Translations under genes and position numbers: made by a program
Notes under the pieces: model-generated
The model's input: only the letters and a program-made list of their open reading frames with translations
Told to the model about the DNA's origin: nothing
Databases searched by the model: none
In this document: positions 31,679 through 53,144 of the stretch, one piece after another
How positions within the stretch are numbered: the stretch's first letter is position 1
Layout: each line of letters starts with the position of its first letter
Source of the DNA: JADJXM01 sp937967285
GTDB lineage: Bacteria; Acidobacteriota; Blastocatellia; RBC074
Direction: 5' to 3'
NCBI GenBank assembly: GCA_050249535.1
Contig: JBFWQI010000011.1
Coordinates: 86,524-150,523 of the forward strand
Length of the DNA stretch: 64,000 bases

Positions 31679-34579
31679 ATGCGGAATCCAACCTCGACTG
31701 TCTCCAGGACGCTCAAGTTTCTGGTTATCGGACTGCTTCTGATCATCGTCAACAGCTCATATTTAAAGGCATTCGATCATCCGAGCGCCTTTTACATCCT
31801 CAACCTGATGTTGCATTTCGGTCTCGGGTTGATCCTGGCGCTGGTGTTTCTGAAGTATCTGGCGGGGCAATGGGCGGGGATGTCGGGGCTCTATCGCATA
31901 GCCGCCGTAGTACTGCTGCTGAGTGCCGGTTTCGGCGCCTTCATTCTGATCTTCGGCGCGACGCGACCGATTCTCGGGTTCACGAAACCGGCCCACTGGG
32001 CGGCGCAGGCACATGTCCTGACGGGTGTGGCGGGTGTGCTGCTGATCGGGCTGGTCATCTTCAGAAACAGGATGTCGAATCCGGGATTCCTGAAGGCGTT
32101 CGCGACGGTGATTCTGCTGGCGATCGCTATTCCGCTCCTGAGCGGCGCGTGGTACAGCCGAACCGGTGCGAAGAAGGACGTCATCGTCAACGATCCGAAC
32201 GGAGCGCCGCTGAGCATGGATGGCGAGGGCGCGGGACCGAAGAGCCCGTTCTGGCCGTCATCGGCCAACACCAACGTCAACGGCATCATTCCGAGCAACT
32301 TCTTCATGACGTCCGAGACCTGCGCCCGGTGCCACAAGGATATCTACGATCAGTGGAATTCGTCGGCGCATCACTTTTCGTCGTTCAACAATCAGTGGTA
32401 TCGCAAGTCGATCGAGTACATGCAGGATGTGGTCGGCACGCAGCCGTCGAAGTGGTGCGCGGGCTGTCATGATCACGCGGTCTTCTTCAACGGGCGATTC
32501 GACACGCCGATCAAGCAACAGATCAACACGCCGGAAGCCCAGAACGGACTGAGTTGCACATCCTGCCATTCGATCGTCCACGTCCGTTCGACGATGGGAC
32601 AGGCCGATTTCGAAATCGAATACCCCGCCCTGCACGACCTGGCCGCAAGCAAGAACAAGCTGCTCCAGTACGGGCACGACGTTTTGACCTACGCCAAGCC
32701 CGAACTGCACGGCAAGACCTTCATCAAACCGTTCATGCGCGACAATACTCCGGAATACTGCGCGTCGTGCCACAAGGTGCATCTCGACAGTCCGGTCAAC
32801 AAGTACCGATGGTTCCGCGGCTTCAACGATTACGACAACTGGCAGGCCTCGGGCGTTTCGGGTCAGGGCGCGCGGTCCTTCTACTATCCGCCGAAACCCA
32901 AGAAGTGCGCGGAATGCCATATGCCTCTGGTGCCGTCGAACGATCCGGCTGCCAAGAACGGGATGGTCCGGTCGCACCGCTTCCCCGGCGCCAACACGGC
33001 GCTGCCCTTCGTCAACAAGGACGAGGAACAGCTCCGGACGGTGACCGAATTCCTGAAGGACAAGCAGGTGACGGTCGACATCTTCGCCATGACGCCGGGA
33101 ACGCCCCGGGAGATTAAGGAGATCCGCAGCCGCGGTTCCGAGGAGACCCCGCGGATAGCCTCGACCTTCGCGATCGGCGAGGAATCGATGAGCTTCGGAG
33201 CATCGCAGTACTTCATCGCGCCGCCGACCGAGGTCATCGCCCCGCTCAACAAGGTGACGAATCCAACGGTCCGGCGCGGAGACACGCAGCGGATCGAGGT
33301 CGTCGTCAGGACGCGCGGCGTCGGTCACTTCTTCCCCGGCGGCACGGTCGACGCCTTCGACGTCTGGGTGGAACTGCAGGCGGTCGACAGCAAGGGCAGG
33401 ACAATTTACTGGAGCGGCTCAGTCGAGGACGACGGCAAGGGGCCCGTCGAAAAGGGCGCCCATTTCTATCGCTCGCTGATGCTCGACGAACACGGCAATC
33501 CGATCAACAAACGTAACGCATTCGCCGCCAGAACCGTGGCCTACGTGCGGCTGATTCCTCCCGGAGCTGCCGACTCGATCCATTACCGGCTGGTAGTTCC
33601 GCCGGACTGCGGCGACACGATCACGCTCAAGGCGAAGGTCAACTACCGCAAATTCAACTGGTGGAATACGCAGTGGTCATTCGCCGGCGTGCGCGATCCG
33701 AATCAAAAGAACTATACCGTCGGCCACGGACATGACGACGGCAACTGGGTCTTCACCGGCAGCACGAAGGACGTCTCAGGCAAGGTGAAAGAGATCCCGA
33801 ACCTGCCGATCGTCACGATGGCCGCCGACACCGTTCAGCTCAAGGTGATCAACAAGACAGACAAGCTGCCGGAGATGAAATCGGTCATGACCAAGGAGGT
33901 CCGCGAGCGGTGGAACGATTACGGGATCGGACTGCTTCTGCAGGGCGACTTGAAGGGCGCCGAGAACATCTTCCTCAAGGTGACGCAGATGGATCCCGGC
34001 TATGCCGACGGATGGGTCAACGTGGCGCGCGCGCGCATCCAGGAGGGCGAGATGGCCGCAGCCGCCGAGATGCTCCGGAAAGCGCTCGAGATCGACCCGA
34101 AACTCGCCAAGACCAACTTCTTCTATGCCCTGACGCTCAAGGCCGAGGGCAAATACGATGACGCGCTGCGACATCTCAAGATCGCATCGGACCAGTATCC
34201 TCGCGACCGTGTCGTGCTCAACACCATCGGCCGCATCCAGTTCCTGCAGAGGAAATACCGCGAAGCCGTCGCGACTCTGAACCGGGCGCTGGCGGTCGAT
34301 CCCGAGGACCTGCAGGCGCACTACAATCTGATGCTCTGCTATCAGGGTCTCGGCGACAGGCAGATGGTCGACCGCGAGCGCAAACTCTACATGCGCTTCA
34401 AGGCTGATGAGTCGTCGCAGGCGATCACGGGCGATTACCGGAAGCTGCATCCCGAGGACAACAACGAACGCCAGCAGGTGCACGAGCACGCCTCGGCGTC
34501 ATTGAGCCGGAAGAAGGATGAACGAACGCCCGGATACATCGCGGGGAAGAAAAGGGATTCGACAACCGCGCAGAGGTAA
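31679..34579 (+). CDS. Membrane multihaem cytochrome c with C-terminal TPR repeats
   Basis: The protein has 966 residues from the ATG at 31679; the frame continues back to 31616 without a better ribosome site. About five hydrophobic helices occupy the first 160 residues. Five CxxCH haem motifs follow: CARCH (215-219), CAGCH (260-264), CTSCH (293-297), CASCH (361-365) and CAECH (410-414). The middle part is beta-rich, and the C-terminus (about 750-940) carries TPR repeats, for example PGYADGWVNVARARIQEGEM and LAKTNFFYALTLKAEGKY. Periplasmic electron transfer tied to a protein-binding platform is the natural reading. The CRTAC1 gene follows 82 bp downstream. The redox partner is unknown. Confidence 0.88.
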   Translation: MRNPTSTVSRTLKFLVIGLLLIIVNSSYLKAFDHPSAFYILNLMLHFGLGLILALVFLKYLAGQWAGMSGLYRIAAVVLLLSAGFGAFILIFGATRPILGFTKPAHWAAQAHVLTGVAGVLLIGLVIFRNRMSNPGFLKAFATVILLAIAIPLLSGAWYSRTGAKKDVIVNDPNGAPLSMDGEGAGPKSPFWPSSANTNVNGIIPSNFFMTSETCARCHKDIYDQWNSSAHHFSSFNNQWYRKSIEYMQDVVGTQPSKWCAGCHDHAVFFNGRFDTPIKQQINTPEAQNGLSCTSCHSIVHVRSTMGQADFEIEYPALHDLAASKNKLLQYGHDVLTYAKPELHGKTFIKPFMRDNTPEYCASCHKVHLDSPVNKYRWFRGFNDYDNWQASGVSGQGARSFYYPPKPKKCAECHMPLVPSNDPAAKNGMVRSHRFPGANTALPFVNKDEEQLRTVTEFLKDKQVTVDIFAMTPGTPREIKEIRSRGSEETPRIASTFAIGEESMSFGASQYFIAPPTEVIAPLNKVTNPTVRRGDTQRIEVVVRTRGVGHFFPGGTVDAFDVWVELQAVDSKGRTIYWSGSVEDDGKGPVEKGAHFYRSLMLDEHGNPINKRNAFAARTVAYVRLIPPGAADSIHYRLVVPPDCGDTITLKAKVNYRKFNWWNTQWSFAGVRDPNQKNYTVGHGHDDGNWVFTGSTKDVSGKVKEIPNLPIVTMAADTVQLKVINKTDKLPEMKSVMTKEVRERWNDYGIGLLLQGDLKGAENIFLKVTQMDPGYADGWVNVARARIQEGEMAAAAEMLRKALEIDPKLAKTNFFYALTLKAEGKYDDALRHLKIASDQYPRDRVVLNTIGRIQFLQRKYREAVATLNRALAVDPEDLQAHYNLMLCYQGLGDRQMVDRERKLYMRFKADESSQAITGDYRKLHPEDNNERQQVHEHASASLSRKKDERTPGYIAGKKRDSTTAQR

Positions 34580-34661
34580 ATAAGCAGAGCCGGCATCCTG
34601 TCGGTATTACTACGACATTGAACTTACTCATGCCGACGGGATGTCGGCGGTCCTTGAAACC

Positions 34662-36482
<1,821 letters not shown>

Positions 36483-36489
36483 TTTATCC

Positions 36490-36518
36490 GGCCGCGCCCT
36501 GCAAAGGCGCGGCCTTTT
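36490..36518 (+). terminator. Intrinsic terminator of the CRTAC1 gene, target of the intron
   Basis: A 9-bp stem, GGCCGCGCC (36490-36498) with GGCGCGGCC (36506-36514), is followed by TTTT. The group II intron begins at 36524, nine bases past the stem. Class C introns characteristically insert just after such hairpins. Confidence 0.9.
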
Positions 36519-36523
36519 CATTT

Positions 36524-38401
<1,878 letters not shown>

Positions 38402-38410
38402 GATTGGATC

Positions 38411-40534
<2,124 letters not shown>

Positions 40535-40537
<3 letters not shown>

Positions 40538-40732
40538 AACGCAAAGAACGCGAAGAGAGCAAAGAATTGAATCGCAAAGGCGGCAAAGTCTGCAAAGTTG
40601 GATTGTAGGGATCAGTCGCACATAAGACCCTGGTTGGTTGTGACCCGGAATCTGAATTCAATGATAAGTCTTGGCCCTCTTTGCCGCCTTTGCGATTCAA
40701 TTCTTTGCTCTCTTCGCGTTCTTTGCGTTTCA
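40535..40732. repeat. 54-bp perfect inverted repeat starting at the hexosaminidase stop codon
   Basis: Bases 40535-40588 and 40679-40732 are exact reverse complements over 54 positions, 90 bp apart. The left arm begins with the TGA of the upstream gene. The arms consist of loose words such as CGCAAAG, GCGAAGAG and AGCAAAG. No frame crosses it. Perfect identity implies a recent origin or active maintenance. Confidence 0.97.
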
Positions 40733-40769
40733 ATTTCTTCGCGTTATCGTTTTTTCATAAGCTGATTTC

Positions 40770-42419
<1,650 letters not shown>

Positions 42420-42553
42420 GACGGAACCATCCTCTGAAGTGAAGGCGATTTCCGAGCGTCTTCACCGTCACATCAGGCAAGTCGGAATCACCCCACCGGA
42501 TTCCGATCAACACCACCCGGACCCCAGGTACAAACCGCTATGAGGTAGTGTAC

Positions 42554-45241
<2,688 letters not shown>

Positions 45242-45262
45242 TTTCTCCGATATCGATCTCTC

Positions 45263-45296
45263 AGGGAGCCGCAACCGGGTTGCGGCTCCCTTTTTC
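45263..45296 (+). terminator. Intrinsic terminator of the DUF5666 gene
   Basis: A 12-bp stem, AGGGAGCCGCAA (45263-45274) with TTGCGGCTCCCT (45280-45291), has a CCGGG loop and is followed directly by TTTT. It lies 22 bp after the stop codon. Confidence 0.95.
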
Positions 45297-45394
45297 GTTG
45301 TGGGAAAATCGGCTCTCGTAACCGCACCGCCGGTTTCGGCGTCATCTAAAGCTGAGCAGTTATTAACCCACAACCAATCCGATCGAGGAGCTCA

Positions 45395-48172
<2,778 letters not shown>

Positions 48173-48175
<3 letters not shown>

Positions 48176-48291
48176 CGCAGAGAGACAGAGATTTATTGAT
48201 TATGGCAATGTTCGATAGGTGCCCACCGGACGAGACTTGAGGTTTGAATATCCACCACATCAATCTCTGCTCCCTCTGCGCCTCTGCGTTA
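48173..48291. repeat. Inverted repeat of GCAGAGG words at the carboxypeptidase stop
   Basis: The left arm begins with the TAA stop (48173) and runs to about 48201. The right arm is 48259-48291. The arms pair imperfectly because the left one lacks several bases. It lies between convergent genes (M14 peptidase and PrsW). Confidence 0.75.
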
Positions 48292-48346
48292 AAAAAATAG
48301 AATACTCAGATTCCACAGTACCTGGCTTGCCTGTGGATTGAGTTTT

Positions 48347-49834
48347 TCAACCATCGACCTTTTCGCGGAGCAGGAAGATCTCGCCTCTCAACCTGTCGAT
48401 CATCCGCAGGCTGCCGGTGTCTTTCCGCGCGACCTGCGCCCTGTCGCAGTGCCAGAGACAGAGCCCGAGCTTGGCCACCGATCGCAGAAACTGTCTCCGC
48501 ACCCGTCGCTGTTCAGGGTTCCAAAGCGACGAGAGCACCCATTTCGACCGGGCGAAGACCGAAACGGTCAGTTCGAGCTGACGGGGCGAGATCAGCCCCC
48601 GCGCGACCTCCGGGGCGAGCGTCCGACGAAGTATCCGCCCCTCGCGTCTGACCGACCTGGCGATAATCCATAGAAATCCGATGAACAGCGGCATCTCGAA
48701 CAGAAAATATCCGAAGATGAAATAACTGCGATCGAATGACGCCAGCGCGTTCCAGATGCCGTGAAGCAGCATGGCCACGATCAGCCCGACGGCCGGCGCG
48801 ATCAACTTCAGTCTTTGAAGATGCGACTCGCGCGCGACTCCGACGCCGATCCCTGTCATGCTCGTAAAGAGCACGTGCGAGAACGGCGCCATCAAACCAC
48901 GCAGCATGAATGTCCCCATCAGCGCCGGATAACCTCCGCGGGCAAGGCTTCGACCGTAGTAGTCGACATTCTCCATCATCGCGAATCCGAGCGCCGCGAC
49001 TCCGGCGTAAACGATGCCGTCAACCACGCTGTCGAAATCCTTTCTGAACATCAGCGCGACCAGAAAGACGCCCGTCCCCTTGAGCAGCTCCTCGATGAAC
49101 GGCGCGAAGACTATCCCGGTCAGCAGATCGCCGATCGCTCCCGTCGCCAGATCGTTGAACCACGCCGAAAAGAGCACCGAAATCGTCGCCCCCCATCCGA
49201 AGGCGAAGGCCAGCGTCATCGGCGGCTCGGGATCGAAACGGTCGAGCCAGAGGAAGATCGCAAGATAGAAGACGGCCGGAATGAACGCGATCAAAGTGCA
49301 AATCAGCGCGACGCGGAATCCCAGATTGAGACCCGTCAGCCCGAGCAGCAGCATCCCGATGAAGGCGTAGAACCCGAGCAGCATCCCCGTCCAGATGCTC
49401 CGCACGGGTCGCCCGGAATCGTGCGCCGGATCGTAGAGGCCCATGTGATCCGCGGCCTCATGAATGATCTGGCGCGTCTCCTCAGGCACGCTCAGGTCTT
49501 CAGAGACTGCATCGCGCTGTGAAATCGCATGATCCTCGATCGTGATCTTCAAACGCGGCCCGCCCGGCCCCAGCTCGATCGAATCCCCGTCCTCCAGCCA
49601 CTCGCTGTCGATCAATCGCCCGTTGAGCAGAGTTCCCTCTCCGCCTTTCTGATCCACCAGATAGTAGCCGTTCAGATCCCAGGCGATCAGCGCGTGATGG
49701 TCCGAGACCCGCTCCCGATCGATGCGGATGTCGCAATCCGGACCGCTTCCGATCAGCAGGTACCTGTCCTCAACGGCCCCGAGTAGGTGCTCCCTCCGAC
49801 TCTCCCTCTCATCATTAATATATAGTTTCAGCAT
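48347..49834 (-). CDS. PrsW-family intramembrane metalloprotease with N-terminal FHA domain
   Basis: The protein has 495 residues. Residues 1-100 form an FHA domain, which reads phosphothreonine: YLLIGSGPDCDIRID, SDHHALI and GTLLNGRLI. From about 145 there are eight or so membrane helices. PrsW motifs are LDRFDPEPP, FIEELLKG (E248, E249), MMENVDYY (E289, N290), FSHVLFTS (H320) and LLHGIWNA (H358). PrsW enzymes cut membrane proteins, in Bacillus an anti-sigma factor. Joined to an FHA domain it could be guided by Ser/Thr phosphorylation. It is a single-gene unit. The substrate is unknown and no anti-sigma gene lies nearby. Confidence 0.93.
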   Translation of the reverse strand: MLKLYINDERESRREHLLGAVEDRYLLIGSGPDCDIRIDRERVSDHHALIAWDLNGYYLVDQKGGEGTLLNGRLIDSEWLEDGDSIELGPGGPRLKITIEDHAISQRDAVSEDLSVPEETRQIIHEAADHMGLYDPAHDSGRPVRSIWTGMLLGFYAFIGMLLLGLTGLNLGFRVALICTLIAFIPAVFYLAIFLWLDRFDPEPPMTLAFAFGWGATISVLFSAWFNDLATGAIGDLLTGIVFAPFIEELLKGTGVFLVALMFRKDFDSVVDGIVYAGVAALGFAMMENVDYYGRSLARGGYPALMGTFMLRGLMAPFSHVLFTSMTGIGVGVARESHLQRLKLIAPAVGLIVAMLLHGIWNALASFDRSYFIFGYFLFEMPLFIGFLWIIARSVRREGRILRRTLAPEVARGLISPRQLELTVSVFARSKWVLSSLWNPEQRRVRRQFLRSVAKLGLCLWHCDRAQVARKDTGSLRMIDRLRGEIFLLREKVDG

Positions 49835-50288
49835 GACGATTTCTCAGACGATCCCCGCGAATTGTAACCGCAACTTCTCGAATTGCCCACAATTGTCCGG
49901 ATCCACACTGAGTACTCTGGAAACTAAATTATTGAGCTATGGAATCGCAGAGGCGCAGAGGGGGCAGAGGTTGATATTTTGGATATTTATCTCCGGAGTA
50001 TCACTCAATGGACGTATAAAGAACGTTACCATGCTCAAAAAAAATCTCTGCCCCCTCTGCGCCTCTGCGTTTAAAAAAAAAGACTTAGTTTACATAGTAC
50101 TGATGTCGAAAATTTCCTGTTGCAATCCCCGTAATTATGATTAAGATTAGAGTTCCGAGGTCGAAGTCCCCGTCACCGGCCATTGGCTCATTCGGATCAC
50201 CTGAGGATGAATTTCTACCCCCGGCGAAATCATTCAGTTTGAACTGCGAATAAAAACCGAAGCCCCTGATCAATCACAGGAGATTAAC
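49835..50288. other. Intergenic region between divergent PrsW and beta-barrel genes
   Basis: About 450 bp without a gene. It holds a perfect 24-bp inverted repeat (49946-50069, listed separately). The rest shows no convincing frame, RNA or clear promoter. AGGAG before the 50289 start is the only expression signal I can see. Confidence 0.6.
49946..50069. repeat. 24-bp perfect inverted repeat of GCAGAGG words
   Basis: Arms 49946-49969 and 50046-50069 are exact reverse complements, 76 bp apart. The same word family occurs at 48173-48291. Unlike most others in the window it lies between divergent genes, so it cannot be only a 3'-end signal. Confidence 0.92.
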
Positions 50289-50921
<633 letters not shown>

Positions 50922-51102
50922 TGTAGATGGTCAGCCCTTGAGAAAAAAATATTAGACGCCAAGAGAGCCAAGATGGAATTCATGGCGGGATAACTCACAC
51001 TTCCTCCATCTCGCCGCTCGAACATCCGTTAAATCCGGATCTTCATTGCCTTAATAACGGATGTTAAGCACTTCAGGATTGGAACAATCAGTTGACAGCC
51101 TT

Positions 51103-51321
<219 letters not shown>

Positions 51322-51428
51322 AGTCAAGATCAAATCAAGAGTTCTCACTGCATAACATCACTTAATAATACTTGGCTATCTTGGCACCATGGCGTCGAAT
51401 TAATTTTTGCAACAGGCTGAGCAGTTAC

Positions 51429-51488
<60 letters not shown>

Positions 51489-51506
51489 GTCATTCTTAGC
51501 CGGAAT

Positions 51507-53057
51507 ATGAGCGAGATTCGGCTAAAATATTCAACCGCGGTCGGATCGACTGCGGCTTTTCTATTTTTACTGCTGACTTGCGTGACGGCTGAGGCTCAGC
51601 AGTCACGCAGGCGGGCGATAGAGTCTCTCTCATTCAGAATCGACATTCCATCCTTATCCCCTTCATCGAAACCTGAGGATCTGGCGCGGGCCAGGTGGGT
51701 CGAAGCCGAGGCGCTGATGCTTCAGGGCGATTCGCGTTCGCTGGGCCGGGCGCTGGTCAAATATACCGAGTCGCTCGCCGACTGGGAGGCGGCCGGAAAG
51801 TCGAAGCATCCGGCAGAGATCGGATACACGCTCAAGCAGATGGCCTCGATCTCGGACTCCCTGGGAGAGACTGAGAAGGCGATAGAATACTTTCGTAGTT
51901 CGCTCCGCTACTGGCGATCGGCCGGCGACCGCGACAGCGAGGCGGCCGTGCTGACCCAGATCGGCCGGATTCATCTCAAACAGGGCGACCGGCAGAAAGC
52001 CCAGGAGAACTTCAATCAGGCCCGGCTGATCGTACAGACTACGGGTCTCATGCGACCGGTCAGCGAAACGAACCAGCAGGCGACGACATTCTTCAATCTC
52101 GGCAAACTGTACGAGGAGCAGGGTCAGGCGCAGAAGGCGCTCGAAAACTACCAGCGGGCTCACGCCCGGTGGAAGGAATCGAAGGATTCTCACGGCGAGG
52201 CATCGGCGCTCAACGCCATCGGAAGTCTGGCCGCGCGGGCCGGAAAGCCCGATCAGGCGGAGGAGATCTTTCTTCAGGCGCTGCCCGTATGGCACGCCGC
52301 CGGCGACAAAAAAGGAACGGCCGTCACCCTTAGCAACCTCGCGTTCGTCACCGAGGCGCAAGGAAAAAAAGAGATCGCACTGGACTTCTATCTTCAGGCA
52401 CTCGAGTTCTGGCGAACGATCGGCGACCGGCGCAGCGAGGCCGGAACTATGAACGACATCGCAGGTCTCTATCTTGGGCTGGGACGCACCGCCGAGGCGA
52501 TAAAATTCTACAGAGACTCGCTCCCTCTGCGCGCCCGGGCAGGAGACATCCGCGGCGAAGCGCTGACCTGCGACAATCTGGGGAGCCTTGCGGCACGCGC
52601 GGGCAGGCACGAAGAGGCGGCGGGTTATTACCGGAGATCGCTGGAACTCCGCCGATCGATCGGCGACAAACGCGGCGAGGCCGTCACGCTCGGGAACCTC
52701 GGATATGTCGCTCAGGCCTCGGGTGACGCTCGCGGCGCGGTAACCTATTACCGGGAGTCGCTCGATCTGATCCGCAACCTCGACGACAAGCCGCGGCTCG
52801 CCGGCACGCTGGCCAGCCTGGGCCAGCTCTACCGCGAATTGAAGAACCCTCAACAGGCCCGGGCACTGCTCGAAGAATCGGTCGCCCTCTGGAAAGAGGT
52901 CGGCGACCGGCAGAGGGAGACCTCCGCACGATCAACTCTGGCCGGCGTCTACTCCTCGCTCGGCGAAAAGCAGAAAGCCACCGAAAACTACCGACTGACG
53001 ATCTCCAACTGGCATCTGACGATTCCGCAGATGCTTCAGATGCTCACCAGCAACTGA
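51507..53057 (+). CDS. TPR-repeat exported protein
   Basis: The protein has 516 residues from the ATG at 51507, which begins a signal segment (AAFLFLLLTCVTAEAQQ). The frame back to 51372 would translate repeat DNA. After a short linker come about ten tetratricopeptide repeats of 40 residues in the style of kinesin-light-chain TPRs: TLKQMASISDSLGETEKAIEY, TFFNLGKLYEEQGQAQKALE, TMNDIAGLYLGLGRTAEAIKFY and so on, with DKRGEAVTLGNLG between them. In related bacteria such arrays often precede a CHAT protease domain, but none follows here. It probably binds proteins in the periplasm. It is 87 bp upstream of the penicillin-binding protein gene. Confidence 0.85.
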   Translation: MSEIRLKYSTAVGSTAAFLFLLLTCVTAEAQQSRRRAIESLSFRIDIPSLSPSSKPEDLARARWVEAEALMLQGDSRSLGRALVKYTESLADWEAAGKSKHPAEIGYTLKQMASISDSLGETEKAIEYFRSSLRYWRSAGDRDSEAAVLTQIGRIHLKQGDRQKAQENFNQARLIVQTTGLMRPVSETNQQATTFFNLGKLYEEQGQAQKALENYQRAHARWKESKDSHGEASALNAIGSLAARAGKPDQAEEIFLQALPVWHAAGDKKGTAVTLSNLAFVTEAQGKKEIALDFYLQALEFWRTIGDRRSEAGTMNDIAGLYLGLGRTAEAIKFYRDSLPLRARAGDIRGEALTCDNLGSLAARAGRHEEAAGYYRRSLELRRSIGDKRGEAVTLGNLGYVAQASGDARGAVTYYRESLDLIRNLDDKPRLAGTLASLGQLYRELKNPQQARALLEESVALWKEVGDRQRETSARSTLAGVYSSLGEKQKATENYRLTISNWHLTIPQMLQMLTSN

Positions 53058-53144
53058 CAGGTTCAGCCGCCGGATACCGGAGAGGTGCCCGTGATCCCGG
53101 TTTTATGGCATAATTTACGGGTCAAACGGCTGAACTGGATTTAA

